Made by a program: the position numbers and the translations under genes | Shown: positions 17,538-26,191 of the stretch, piece after piece | How positions within the stretch are numbered: the first letter of the stretch is position 1 | Layout of the letters: each line of letters opens with the position of its first letter | Assembly: GCF_008124525.1 (NCBI RefSeq) | Contig: NZ_VNHJ01000002.1 | Span: 496,001 to 560,000, forward strand | Direction of reading: 5' to 3' | DNA from: Oceanicella actignis | Lineage (GTDB): Bacteria > Pseudomonadota > Alphaproteobacteria > Rhodobacterales > Rhodobacteraceae | DNA: 64,000 nt | Notes under the pieces: generated by a model | The model's database searches: none | The model's input: the letters and a program-made list of their open reading frames with translations, nothing else | Told to the model about the DNA's origin: nothing

Positions 17538-17551
17538 CGTTTCGCGCCGGG

Positions 17552-17719
17552 TCAGTGGCAGGGGAAGGCGATGGCGTGGCGCGAATCATGCGCGACGTCA
17601 TGGGTGACGTTCGCAAAGCCCGCGAAGAAGACCAGCGTCAGGCCCAGCGCGGCGGCGCCGACGATGGAAACGAGGCCGGCGTCGACGCGGGCCGCGTGGC
17701 GAAGGGTCGTGTTCTGCAT
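17552..17719 (-). CDS. cbtB: CbtB family small predicted cobalt transporter subunit
   Basis: A 55-residue protein. It has one membrane segment (VGAAALGLTLVFFAGFA) and a short tail ending THDVAHDSRHAIAFPCH, rich in His with a final Cys-His, which matches CbtB. The ATG at 17719 follows AGGAG. It is the first gene after the cobalamin riboswitch, with the B12 box ending about 50 bases upstream, and it is followed by cbtA. The terminal His/Cys cluster is a plausible metal site. Confidence 0.88.
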   Translation of the reverse strand: MQNTTLRHAARVDAGLVSIVGAAALGLTLVFFAGFANVTHDVAHDSRHAIAFPCH

Positions 17720-17770
17720 GTCTCTCACTCCTGCCCGTCACACCCGACGGGATTGGGTTGCACGATGCAT

Positions 17771-17940
17771 GGCAGGTCTCCTGGCTTGCGGAGCGGGGAT
17801 CGTCCCCTGCGCCGTCCGCCTTCCCGGCCCGGGGCCAGTGGCGTGTGGACGGCGCGCTCCGCCTACAGTCGCGGGGGCGGCTGCGGCTTCGGGCCCCCGG
17901 TTTGGGTCGGCCCTGTCCGCATTCCCTATTAATCCCGGCG
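17771..17940 (-). promoter_or_regulatory. cobalamin (B12) riboswitch
   Basis: On the minus strand the conserved B12 box GCCAGGAGACCTGCC lies at 17771-17785, with matching flank to 17789. Upstream, the core GCGACTGTAGGCGGAGC is at about 17858-17874, the GCCACTGGCC element at about 17834-17843, and the 5' TAATAGGGAAT element near 17921-17931. The order and spacing are those of the AdoCbl riboswitch. It precedes cbtB, cbtA, cobW, cobN and cobO and leaves about 50 bases before the cbtB ATG, enough for the box to block its ribosome site when cobalamin binds. The group should therefore be off when B12 is plentiful. A TTGACA at 18007-18002 may be part of its promoter, but no good -10 follows. Confidence 0.93.
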
Positions 17941-18003
17941 CGCCTTGGGCGCGACATGCGGAACCATGCACATCGCCCGTTTTCGGCGCTGGGGCCGCCT
18001 CTG

Positions 18004-18762
18004 TCAAGCCGAAGGCGCCGCCCGCTCGCGCCAGCGCGCCAGCGCCCAGGCGGCGGCCTCGGCGGCGTCGCGCGCGTGGGGGGGCGGGGGCGGCGGCGGG
18101 CGGTCGATCATCGCGATCTCGACGCCCAGCGCCCGCGCGGCCGCCAGCTTGGCGTCGGCCGGCCCGCCGGAATTGCGGGTCAGCAGGATGTCGATGCCGG
18201 CCTCGCGCATCAGCGCGCGCTCGTCCGACTCGCTCAGCGGCGGGCGGCGGGCGATGAGCTCGACATTCGGCGGCGGGGGCGGCGCGTCGGGGGCGGGCGC
18301 CTCGGCCACGCGGGCGAGGAAGCGCAGATCGGGCCGCGCGCCCAGCCGCGCCGTCGCGCCGGCGCCCAGCGCCGCCAGCACGCGCGCGCCCGCGGGCAGG
18401 GCCTCGAGCGCGGCCTCGAGCGTGGCGAAGCGCCGCCACGCGCCCGGCTCGGGTTCGCGCCAGGGCGGGCGCACCAGCGCGATGCGCGCAACGCCCAGCC
18501 GATCGCAGATTTCGGCCGTGCGCGCGCTGATGCGGCGGGCGAAGGGGTGGGTCGCATCGACGACGACGCGCACGCCCGCCTCGCGCAGGCGTCGGGCCAT
18601 GGGCTCGGCGCCGCCGAAGCCGCCGCGCCAGGTCGGAACGCCCAGCGGCGCCGGGCGGCGGGTGACCCCGGCCAGCGAGGCGATGGTCGGCGCGCCCGCC
18701 TCGCGCAGCGCGGCGATGACGGCGCGCGCCTCGGCCGAGCCGGCCAGGACCAGGATCGTCAT
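18004..18762 (-). CDS. cobK: precorrin-6A / cobalt-precorrin-6A reductase
   Basis: A 252-residue Rossmann-type enzyme starting MTILVLAGSAEARAVIAAL. The family's VVVDATHPFARRISARTAEI segment is near residue 63 and LLTRNSGGPADAKLAAARAL near the end. It reduces precorrin-6A with NADPH. The ATG overlaps the cbiD stop (ATGA), so it is the second gene of a two-gene unit. It ends about 65 bases before the riboswitch element of the next operon, so readthrough into that operon is possible. Confidence 0.92.
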   Translation of the reverse strand: MTILVLAGSAEARAVIAALREAGAPTIASLAGVTRRPAPLGVPTWRGGFGGAEPMARRLREAGVRVVVDATHPFARRISARTAEICDRLGVARIALVRPPWREPEPGAWRRFATLEAALEALPAGARVLAALGAGATARLGARPDLRFLARVAEAPAPDAPPPPPNVELIARRPPLSESDERALMREAGIDILLTRNSGGPADAKLAAARALGVEIAMIDRPPPPPPPHARDAAEAAAWALARWRERAAPSA

Positions 18763-19922
18763 GGCGTGCGCGCGGCGCCGGGGCCCGCGAAGGGGGTGCG
18801 CGCCAGCACCGCGCCGTCGCGCCCGACCACGATCGCCTCGATCTCGACCGGCGCGCCGTTCAGGATCGCCAGCGCCGCCGCCGCCGCGTCGCGCGCCACC
18901 GCCTCGGCCAGGCGCGGCCCGGCGATGGTCAGCGCCTCGAGCGCGGTGTTCGCGGCGCGGATGCGCGCGCCGTCCGCGCCCAGCGCCTCGGCCAGCGCGG
19001 CCAGGCGCGCCATGTCCACCTGGCTGCGCGACGAATGCAGGTCGAGCGCCCCCTGCGCCAGCTTGGTCAGCTTGGCGAAGCCGCCGGCGATGGTCAGCCG
19101 CGGCAGCGGGTGGCGGCGCAGGTATTTCAGCAGGCCGCCCGCGAAGTCGCCCATGTCGAGAAAGGCGGCGGGCGGCAGCGCGGGATAGAGCCGCGCGGCG
19201 GCGCGCTCGGATGTCGCGCCGGTGGCGGCGACGGCGTGCGTCAGGCCCGTCGCGCGCGCCACGTCCACGCCGCGATGGATCGAGGCGATCCAGGCCGCGC
19301 AGGAGAAGGGGCGCACGATGCCCGTGGTGCCAAGGATCGACAGCCCGCCGACGATGCCAAGGCGCGGGTTCCATGTGCGGGCGGCCAGGGCCTCGCCGCC
19401 GGGGATCGAGATCTCGACCTCGAAATCCGCCGGCGCGCCAAGCTCCTGCGCCAGCTCGCGCAGCGCGCCCTTGATCATCGCGCGCGGGGTGGGGTTGATG
19501 GCCGGCTCGCCCGGCGGCAGGGGCAGGCCTGGCAGGGTGACGACGCCCACGCCCTCGCCGGCCGCAAAGCGCACGCCCGTTCCGGGCGCGGCCTGGCTGA
19601 CGCGCGCGCGCACCAGCGCGCCATGCGTCACGTCGGGATCGTCGCCCGCATCCTTGACGACGCCCGCGCGCGCCCAGCCCTCGGCCAGCGTCAGCTCGGC
19701 CAGATCGAAGCGCGCCGTTCCCCCGCGTGGAAGCCGGATCTGCACCGGCCCCTCGTCGGCGCGGCCCGTCAGCAGCGCGCGCGCCGCCCCCAGCGCGGCG
19801 GCGCAGGCGCAGGCCCCGGTGGTCCAGCCGAAGCGCAGCGCGCGCGCCTGCCCCGGGCGCGGGGGCGCGCCCGCATCGGCGCCGCCTGCGCCGGGAGCCT
19901 GGGGATCGGACGTCTGGGTCAT
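18759..19922 (-). CDS. cbiD: cobalt-precorrin-5B C1-methyltransferase (CbiD)
   Basis: A 387-residue protein with the CbiD opening LRFGWTTGACACAAALGAAR near residue 28 and the segments NPRLGIVGGLSILGTTGIV and GDFAGGLLKYLRRHPLPRL. CbiD is the C1-methyltransferase / ring-contraction-associated enzyme named from the anaerobic B12 pathway; here it is encoded beside cobK and near an aerobic-type CobN. The ATG at 19922 is chosen because the 38 residues before it look like low-complexity noise. The stop overlaps cobK. Confidence 0.92.
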   Translation of the reverse strand: MTQTSDPQAPGAGGADAGAPPRPGQARALRFGWTTGACACAAALGAARALLTGRADEGPVQIRLPRGGTARFDLAELTLAEGWARAGVVKDAGDDPDVTHGALVRARVSQAAPGTGVRFAAGEGVGVVTLPGLPLPPGEPAINPTPRAMIKGALRELAQELGAPADFEVEISIPGGEALAARTWNPRLGIVGGLSILGTTGIVRPFSCAAWIASIHRGVDVARATGLTHAVAATGATSERAAARLYPALPPAAFLDMGDFAGGLLKYLRRHPLPRLTIAGGFAKLTKLAQGALDLHSSRSQVDMARLAALAEALGADGARIRAANTALEALTIAGPRLAEAVARDAAAAALAILNGAPVEIEAIVVGRDGAVLARTPFAGPGAARTP

Positions 19923-20538
19923 GCCGCCGGATGTCGTCGGGCGCCGCGCGCCGGTCAAGGCGCAAGCCCGCCTCGGGGCCGAGTATAGACCCGCGCGCCC
20001 CGCGCGCAAGCGCGCCCGCCCCCGCCCCGCGCGCAAGCGCGCCCGCCCCCGCGGCGCGCGAGCCCTTGCCCTGACGCGACGGGATCTTCTGATCGTCCGC
20101 GGCGGCGCGTCCGGGCCGCTTGGGGGCGCCGGCCGGCCCGCAGCGAGAATCCGCTTGCGCTCTGCGGCGGAGCGCCTTTGCGGGGGCGCGCGCCCGCCTG
20201 CGCGGTCCGGGCATCGCGCGGCGCGTCCATCGTGACCCGCCCGCGGCGCGGCCGGGCGCGGCTCGGGCGGGCCGGATGGGGGCGCGGCGCCTCGTGTGGC
20301 GCAAGGCCTCCCGCGCCGGCCGGCGCGCGGCCCCGGTCAGGCCGGATGGGGGCGCCGCAGGCGGTTGGCCGCCCATGGGCCCGCCTCGCCGCGCGGCCCC
20401 GGCGGATCGGGCGAGGCCGGTCGCGGGCGCGCCTGGCGGGCCCCCGCCCGAGGCCGGCGCGGCGCGGAAACCCCTTGACCTCGCCGCCCGGGGCCTATTC
20501 AACCCCCGTCAAATCCCGATAGTCCCCTCGGAGCCGTC
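19923..20538. other. gene-free stretch upstream of yidC with short repeats
   Basis: These 616 bases carry no gene I can support on either strand. They contain a 27-bp tandem duplication (units from 20001 and 20028, cgcgcgcaagcgcgcccgcc and following) and a 15-bp direct repeat gccggatgggggcgc at 20271 and 20341. A possible yidC promoter is TTGACC at 20475 with TATTCA at 20496, but the 15-base spacer is short, so I hold it only as a candidate. Confidence 0.55.
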
Positions 20539-22365
20539 ATGGACGAACAGAAGAACATGCTCACGGCCGCGGTGCTCAGCTTCGCGGTCATCGCGCTCTG
20601 GTTCATCCTTTTCCCGCCCGAGCCGCCGCAGCCGGTCCCGGCCGAGCAGCCCGCCGTCTCGGCCGTCGGCGCCGGAACGGCCGGCGCGCCCGCGGCCGGC
20701 GACGCCGCCACGGCCGCCGGCGCGCCGGCGCTGATGACGCGCGAAGAGGCCCTGGCCCGCTCGCCGCGCGTGCCGGTGCGCACGCCGCGCCTCTCGGGCT
20801 CGATCGCGCTGCGCGGGGCGCGGCTCGACGATCTGCATCTGCTCGACTACCGCGAGACCATCGAGCCCGACAGCGACACGGTCACGCTGCTGTCGCCGGT
20901 GGGGACCGAGCATCCGTTCTTCATCGTCCATGGCTGGCTGCCGGTCGCCGACGCGCCCGGCGCCGCGCCGATCCCGACGCCGGGTCCGAACACCGAGTGG
21001 CGGGTCGAGTCGGGCGACGAGCTGGGCGTGGACAAGCCCGTGACGCTGGTCTGGGACAACGGCCAGGGGCTGACCTTCCGGCGCAAGATCTCGGTGGACG
21101 AGAACTACATGTTCACCGTCGAGCAGACCGTGACCAACGCCGGCGAGCGCCCGGTCGCCCTGGCGCCCTATGGCTACGTCGCCCGCCGCGGCCAGCCCGA
21201 GACGGTCAACTTCTACATCCTGCACGAAGGCGGCCTTGGCGTGTTCGACGGCACGCTGGTCGAGCTCGACTACGACGAGCTCAAGGAGCTTGAGGGCGAC
21301 GGCGGCCCCGGCGTCGTGCAGCGCAAGATCCCGGTCGAGCGCAACGGCTGGCTGGGCTTCACCGACAAATACTGGATGGCCACGCTGGCCCCGCCCCATG
21401 ACGAGGGCTTCGAGGCCGTGTTCCGCTATCGCCGCGGCGCGCGCGGCGAGATCGACCAGGAATACCGCGCCGAGTCGATCCTGCCCGTCGTCACCGTCGC
21501 GCCCGGCGCGACCGCCTCGGCCAGCACCCGCGCCTTCGCCGGCGCCAAGGAATACGCCACCATCCGCGAATACGAGCGCCAGGGCATCGAGCGCTTCACC
21601 GACGCCATCGACTGGGGCTGGTTCTTTTTCCTGACCAAGCCGATCCTTCAGCTGCTGCTGTTCATCAAGGGCCTGGTCGGCAACATGGGCGTGGCGATCA
21701 TCCTGCTGACGCTGATCGTCAAGGCGGCGCTGTTCCCGCTGGCCTACAAGTCCTACGTGGCCATGTCGAAGATGAAGATGCTTCAGCCCGAGATCGAGAA
21801 GATCAAGGAGCGCTGCGGCGACGACAAGGTCAAGCTCCAGCAGGAGATCATGGCCCTTTACCGCAAGGAGAAGGCCAACCCCGCCGCGGGCTGCCTGCCG
21901 ATCCTGCTGCAGATCCCGATCTTCTTCTCGCTCTACAAGGTGCTGTTCGTCACCATCGAGATGCGCCACGCGCCCTTCTTCGGCTGGATCCGCGACCTGT
22001 CGGCGCCCGACCCCAGCTCGATCCTGAACCTGTTCGGGCTGCTGCCGTGGGATGCGCCGGGGCATGACAGCCTGCTGGGCATCTTCTCGATCGGGGTGCT
22101 GCCGATCCTGCTGGGCATCTCGATGTGGCTGCAGCAGAAGCTCAACCCCGAGCCCGCCGACCCGACGCAGAAGATGATCTTCGCCTGGATGCCGTGGATC
22201 TTCATGTTCATGCTCGGGCAGTTCGCGTCGGGCCTGGTGCTTTACTGGATCGCGAACAACATGATCACCTTCATCCAGCAATACGTGATCATGCGCAGCC
22301 AGGGCGTCGAGGTGGACGTTCTGGGCAACGTCAAGCGCAGCTTCAAGCGCCGCAAGCGCGGCTGA
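20539..22365 (+). CDS. yidC: membrane protein insertase YidC
   Basis: A 608-residue inner-membrane protein that inserts and folds membrane proteins alone or with the Sec translocon. It has an N-terminal anchor (AAVLSFAVIALWFILFPPEP), an Ala-rich linker, a large periplasmic beta domain (about 75-350), then the conserved membrane core. The core includes WGWFFFLTKPILQLLLFIKG, MGVAIILLTLIVKAALFPLA, MKMLQPEIEKIKERCGDDK and GCLPILLQIPIFFSLYKVLF. The C-terminus is basic (KRSFKRRKRG), as expected for ribosome contact. The next gene is engB, a common arrangement. Confidence 0.97.
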   Translation: MDEQKNMLTAAVLSFAVIALWFILFPPEPPQPVPAEQPAVSAVGAGTAGAPAAGDAATAAGAPALMTREEALARSPRVPVRTPRLSGSIALRGARLDDLHLLDYRETIEPDSDTVTLLSPVGTEHPFFIVHGWLPVADAPGAAPIPTPGPNTEWRVESGDELGVDKPVTLVWDNGQGLTFRRKISVDENYMFTVEQTVTNAGERPVALAPYGYVARRGQPETVNFYILHEGGLGVFDGTLVELDYDELKELEGDGGPGVVQRKIPVERNGWLGFTDKYWMATLAPPHDEGFEAVFRYRRGARGEIDQEYRAESILPVVTVAPGATASASTRAFAGAKEYATIREYERQGIERFTDAIDWGWFFFLTKPILQLLLFIKGLVGNMGVAIILLTLIVKAALFPLAYKSYVAMSKMKMLQPEIEKIKERCGDDKVKLQQEIMALYRKEKANPAAGCLPILLQIPIFFSLYKVLFVTIEMRHAPFFGWIRDLSAPDPSSILNLFGLLPWDAPGHDSLLGIFSIGVLPILLGISMWLQQKLNPEPADPTQKMIFAWMPWIFMFMLGQFASGLVLYWIANNMITFIQQYVIMRSQGVEVDVLGNVKRSFKRRKRG

Positions 22366-22370
22366 GGGCG

Positions 22371-22393
22371 GGGGCCGGCCGCGCGCCGGCCCC
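22371..22393 (+). terminator. GC hairpin between yidC and engB (weak terminator candidate)
   Basis: The sequence ggggccggc at 22371-22379 pairs with gccggcccc at 22385-22393 around a 5-base loop, six bases after the yidC stop. There is no T-run (ttg only), so it may attenuate or protect the transcript rather than terminate it. Confidence 0.35.
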
Positions 22394-22419
22394 TTGCCCG
22401 CGCGCAAGGAGACGCCCCG

Positions 22420-23079
22420 ATGCAGATGCGCTTCGCCGTCGATCCCGCGCCCGATCCCGCCCTTGCCGAGCGCGGGCGCAAGCTGTTCCTGGGGCCGGTC
22501 GCCTTCGTCAAGGGCGTGGTGGCGATGGACGGCCTGCCGCCCGCCGACCGGCCGGAATTCTGCTTCGCCGGGCGCTCGAACGTGGGCAAGTCCTCGCTCA
22601 TCAACGCGCTGACGCAGCGCAACTCGCTGGCGCGCACCTCGAACACGCCGGGCCGCACGCAGGAGCTGAACTTCTTCGACCTGGGCGGCGCCGCCTGGAT
22701 GGTCGACGTGCCCGGCTATGGCTTCGCCGAGGCGCCGGTCAAGACGGTGGCGCGCTGGCAGCGGCTGCTGCGCGACTACCTGGCCGGGCGGCCGACGCTG
22801 CGGCGGGTCTTCGTGCTGATCGACTCGCGCCACGGGGTGAAGAAGGCGGATCACGAGATCCTCGACCTTCTCGACCGCGCGGCGGTCAGTTGCCAGATCG
22901 TCATGACCAAGGCCGACAAGGTCGGCGACGCGCATCTGCGCCGCACGCTCGACGCCGCCCAGGCCGAGCTGGCGCGGCATGTGACCGTGTTCCCCGAGAT
23001 CCTCGTCACCTCCTCGGCCAAGGGGCGCGGGCTCGAGGGCGTGCGCGCGGCCGCGATGAGCCTGGTCGAGCAGGGCTGA
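22420..23079 (+). CDS. engB: ribosome biogenesis GTP-binding protein YihA/YsxC (EngB)
   Basis: A 219-residue GTPase needed for large ribosomal subunit assembly. It shows the P-loop GRSNVGKSSLINALT near residue 50, the G3 motif VDVPGYGFAE near 88, and the specificity motif TKADK near 163. The ATG at 22420 follows AAGGAGACG. The gene sits between yidC and argB. Confidence 0.96.
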   Translation: MQMRFAVDPAPDPALAERGRKLFLGPVAFVKGVVAMDGLPPADRPEFCFAGRSNVGKSSLINALTQRNSLARTSNTPGRTQELNFFDLGGAAWMVDVPGYGFAEAPVKTVARWQRLLRDYLAGRPTLRRVFVLIDSRHGVKKADHEILDLLDRAAVSCQIVMTKADKVGDAHLRRTLDAAQAELARHVTVFPEILVTSSAKGRGLEGVRAAAMSLVEQG

Positions 23080-23151
23080 CCGCGGCGCCATCTGGCGTGC
23101 GCGCGCCGGCGGCGCTAAAGAGGGCGGGCGCATGTTTCGGGAGCCAGCCCC

Positions 23152-24057
23152 ATGGAGAAGTCCGCCGCCATGAAACGCGATTGGATCGCCACCGCCCGCA
23201 CCCTCAGCGAGGCGCTGCCCTACCTGCAACGCTATGACGGCGCGTGCGTGGTCGTGAAGTTCGGCGGCCATGCCATGGGCGACGACGAGGCCATGACCCG
23301 CTTCGCCCGCGACATCGTGCTGATGAAGCAGTGCAACGTGCATCCGGTGGTGGTGCATGGGGGCGGGCCGCAGATCCAGCAGATGCTCAAGCGCCTGGCC
23401 ATCGAATCGACCTTCGTCGATGGTCTGCGCGTCACCGATCAGGCCACGGTCGAGGTGGTCGAGATGGTCCTGGCCGGGCGCATCAACAAGGCCATCGTCT
23501 CGGCCATCAACGCGCAGGGCGGCAAGGCGGTGGGCCTGTCGGGCAAGGACGCCAACCTGATGATCTGCGAGAAGGCGCTCAAGACCCGGCGCGACCCCGA
23601 CAGCAACATCGAGCAGGCGCTGGACCTGGGCTTCGTCGGCCACCCGGTCAAGGTGAACCCCGACGTGCTGCGCACCTTCATCCAGAGCGACCTGATCCCC
23701 GTCATCGCCCCCGTCGGCGCCGGCCGCAACGGCGAGACCTTCAACGTCAACGGCGACACTGCCGCGGGCGCCATCGCCGGCGCGCTCAAGGCCGAGCGGC
23801 TGCTGCTGCTGACCGACGTCGCCGGCGTCAAGAACGCCGCCGGCGAGGTGCTGACCGACATGACCCCCGCCGATGTCGAGGAGCTGACCGAGGCGGGCGT
23901 CATCTCGGGCGGCATGATCCCCAAGACACGCACCGCCCTCGACGCCATCGCGCAGGGCGTGGGCGCGGTGGTGATCCTGGACGGGCGCGCGCCGCATGCC
24001 TGCCTGCTCGAGCTGTTCACGGCCCATGGCGCGGGCACGCTGATCCGCGCGGGATGA
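23152..24057 (+). CDS. argB: acetylglutamate kinase
   Basis: A 301-residue amino-acid kinase catalysing the second step of arginine synthesis. It has [13 protein letters not shown] near residue 30, [13 protein letters not shown] near 66, the substrate region [20 protein letters not shown] and the C-terminal [14 protein letters not shown]. An internal ATG seven residues in (MKRDWIATA) is an alternative start; I keep the first because of the purine-rich upstream bases. It is one of two arginine genes in the window (with argH), but the two are far apart. Confidence 0.96.
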   Translation: MEKSAAMKRDWIATARTLSEALPYLQRYDGACVVVKFGGHAMGDDEAMTRFARDIVLMKQCNVHPVVVHGGGPQIQQMLKRLAIESTFVDGLRVTDQATVEVVEMVLAGRINKAIVSAINAQGGKAVGLSGKDANLMICEKALKTRRDPDSNIEQALDLGFVGHPVKVNPDVLRTFIQSDLIPVIAPVGAGRNGETFNVNGDTAAGAIAGALKAERLLLLTDVAGVKNAAGEVLTDMTPADVEELTEAGVISGGMIPKTRTALDAIAQGVGAVVILDGRAPHACLLELFTAHGAGTLIRAG

Positions 24058-24112
24058 GCGCGGCCGCGCCGGCGCGCCTTGACCCGCGCCGCGCGCGGCG
24101 CATGTTGGGCGC

Positions 24113-24892
24113 ATGAGCAACGAGCCCCTGATCCGCCTGGCCGTCTTCGCCGGCGTCTTCTGCCTGATGGCGGGCTGGGAGGCGCTGCGCCCCGCGCGCG
24201 CCCTGGCGCTGGGGCGCTGGCCGCGCTGGGGGGTGAACTGGGCCGTCGCGGCGCTGGACGCGGCGCTGGTGCGGCTGCTGTTTCCCGCCGCCGCGGCGGG
24301 CGCGGCCTGGGACGCGCAGGCCATGGGCTGGGGGCTGTTCAACGCGCTCGACTGGGCGCCGTGGCTCGAGGCGCTGATCTGCATCGCGGCGCTGGATTTC
24401 GCGATCTGGTTCCAGCACCTGCTCAGCCACAAGATCCCGATCCTTTGGCGCGTGCATCGCGTGCACCACGCCGACCGGGACGTGGACGTGACCACGGCCA
24501 TCCGCTTTCACCCGATCGAGATCGCGCTGTCGATGCTGTTCAAGATCGGGCTTGTCTATGCGCTGGGCGCGCCGGCGCTGGCGGTGATCCTGTTCGAGAT
24601 CCTCCTCAACGGCTGCGCCATGTTCAACCACGCCAACATCAGCCTGCCCGCGCGCATCGAGGCGGCGCTGCGCTGGGTGCTGGTGACGCCGGACATGCAC
24701 CGCATCCATCACTCGGTCCGGCGCGAGGAAACCGACAGCAATTACGGCTTCAACCTGTCCTGGTGGGACCGGCTGTTCGGCACCTATCGCGCGCGGGCGC
24801 GCGGCGCGCTGCGGCTGGGCCTGCCCGACTGGCAGACGCGCGATCCGGCGCGGCTCGGCTGGACGTTGCTCTTTCCCTTCCTGCGGCGATGA
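24113..24892 (+). CDS. sterol desaturase / fatty-acid hydroxylase family membrane protein
   Basis: A 259-residue protein with several membrane segments and the family's histidine clusters for a di-iron centre: WFQHLLSHK near 102, WRVHRVHHAD near 115, then HRIHHSVRREETDSNYGFN near 200. These enzymes hydroxylate or desaturate lipids; the substrate here is unknown. The stop overlaps the ATG of the following iron-sulfur protein, so the two are coupled and may work together, for example with the latter supplying electrons. That link is inference. Confidence 0.87.
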   Translation: MSNEPLIRLAVFAGVFCLMAGWEALRPARALALGRWPRWGVNWAVAALDAALVRLLFPAAAAGAAWDAQAMGWGLFNALDWAPWLEALICIAALDFAIWFQHLLSHKIPILWRVHRVHHADRDVDVTTAIRFHPIEIALSMLFKIGLVYALGAPALAVILFEILLNGCAMFNHANISLPARIEAALRWVLVTPDMHRIHHSVRREETDSNYGFNLSWWDRLFGTYRARARGALRLGLPDWQTRDPARLGWTLLFPFLRR

Positions 24893-25656
24893 ACGCGGCC
24901 GGGCTGCTGGCGGCGCTGGGGCGCGCGGCGGGCGGGCATGGGCTGGCCGTCGCCGCCGCCGATCTGCCCGCCGCCGATCCGCCCGCCGCCGATCCGCCCG
25001 CCGACCAGCCTTGGCGCGGCGCGCGGGCGGTGGCCCTGCTGCGCGCGGACGGGCCGCGCATGTGGGAAGCCTTTCGCGCCGCGCCCGAATGGGCCGACGG
25101 CGCCCCCGATCCCCTCGACCGCTGGTCGGCGCGGATCGTCGCCGAACTGGCCGCGCGCTTTGGCGCGCGCGCGGCGGGGCCATCCGACGGGCCGCCCCAT
25201 CCGCCCTTCCTGCGCTGGGCCCTGCTGGCCGAGCCGGCGTGGCCCTCGGCGCTGGGGATGCTGGTGCATGCGCAAGAGGGGCTCTGGGCCTCGTGGCGCG
25301 GCGCGCTGCTGTTCGGTGCGCCGCTTGGCGCGCCGCCCGCCCGGCGCGGCGCGCGCCCCTGCGACGACTGCGCCCGGCCCTGCCTGCGCGCCTGCCCGGT
25401 CGGCGCCTTCGGGGCGGGCGGCTACGACGCCGAGGCCTGCGCGCGCCACGTCGCCGGCCCCGAAGGCGGGGCCTGCCGCGCGGGGGGCTGTCTTGCGCGC
25501 CGCGCCTGTCCCGTGGGCCGCGCGCGCGCGCCGGGCGCCGAGCAGGCCGCCTTTCACATGGCCGCCTTCCTGCGCGCGCGCCCCCATGCGCTGAGCGCCG
25601 CGGCGCTTGGCTTGCCGGTCCGGCCGTGCTTGGCTGGTCGCCGGACCCATTCCTGA
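24889..25656 (+). CDS. 4Fe-4S ferredoxin-like protein
   Basis: A 255-residue protein. The last third holds two cysteine groups: PCDDCARPCLRACPVGAF near 158 and CARHVAGPEGGACRAGGCLA then RRACPVG near 184-210, the spacing of a two-cluster ferredoxin. The N-terminal two thirds have no clear domain but resemble alphaproteobacterial ferredoxin-like proteins of unknown role. A short AADLPAADPPAADPPADQP repeat is near residue 20. It starts inside the stop of the lipid hydroxylase gene, suggesting a shared function. Some possibility remains that it belongs to the epoxyqueuosine-reductase-like group, since its cysteine pattern is similar. Confidence 0.72.
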   Translation: MNAAGLLAALGRAAGGHGLAVAAADLPAADPPAADPPADQPWRGARAVALLRADGPRMWEAFRAAPEWADGAPDPLDRWSARIVAELAARFGARAAGPSDGPPHPPFLRWALLAEPAWPSALGMLVHAQEGLWASWRGALLFGAPLGAPPARRGARPCDDCARPCLRACPVGAFGAGGYDAEACARHVAGPEGGACRAGGCLARRACPVGRARAPGAEQAAFHMAAFLRARPHALSAAALGLPVRPCLAGRRTHS

Positions 25657-25669
25657 TGCGGAGACGCGC

Positions 25670-26185
25670 ATGAGACTGCTGATCCTGATGCGCCACGGAA
25701 AATCCGGCTGGGACGACCCGACGCTCGAGGACCACGCCCGCCCCCTGGCGCTGCGCGGCAGGCTGGCCTCGGCGCTGATGGGGGCGTGGCTGCGCGAGAC
25801 GGGGCTGGCGCCCGAGGCGGCGCGCATCTCGGACGCCCGCCGCGTGCGCGAGACCTGGGAGGGGCTTGCGCGCGAGCTGCCCGCCCCGCCCGCGCCCGAG
25901 GTCATGCCCGAGCTTTATCACGCCGCCCCGCAGGCGCTGCTGAGCGCCGCGCAGGGGCTGCCCGACGCGGCGGGGCGCGCGCTACTTCTTGCGCATGAGC
26001 CGGGGCTGGGCGCCTTCTTGCGGCTGATGCTGGCGCAGCGGCCTGCGGGCGGCGCGGCGCGCGCGCTCGACAGTTTTCCCACCGCCGCCGTCGCGGCGCT
26101 GGAGCTGGAGGCCCCGCGCTGGCGCGATCTGCGCCTTGGCGGCGCGCGGCTGGCGCATTTCGCGCGGCCCAAGGATCTGGTCTGA
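25670..26185 (+). CDS. SixA-type histidine phosphatase
   Basis: A 171-residue phosphoglycerate-mutase-fold protein starting MRLLILMRHGKSGWDDP. RHG near residue 8 holds the phospho-accepting histidine, and LLAHEPGLGAFLRLML near 108 has the second. The family removes phosphate from histidines, as SixA does on ArcB. It lies 13 bases after the ferredoxin-like gene and faces arfB tail to tail with a 6-base gap. Confidence 0.87.
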   Translation: MRLLILMRHGKSGWDDPTLEDHARPLALRGRLASALMGAWLRETGLAPEAARISDARRVRETWEGLARELPAPPAPEVMPELYHAAPQALLSAAQGLPDAAGRALLLAHEPGLGAFLRLMLAQRPAGGAARALDSFPTAAVAALELEAPRWRDLRLGGARLAHFARPKDLV

Positions 26186-26191
26186 CGGGGG

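Noticed and set aside
17985-18007. TTGACA as promoter of the cobalamin riboswitch operon
   Set aside because: At 17 bases spacing the -10 position reads GAAAAC. The match is too weak to list as a promoter; it is noted only with the riboswitch.
20120-20734. Plus-strand frame of 204 residues upstream of and into yidC
   Set aside because: It is Arg/Gly/Ala low complexity, overlaps yidC in another frame and has no family features.
22371-22393. Strong intrinsic terminator after yidC
   Set aside because: The stem is good but no T-run follows, so it is kept only as a low-confidence hairpin.
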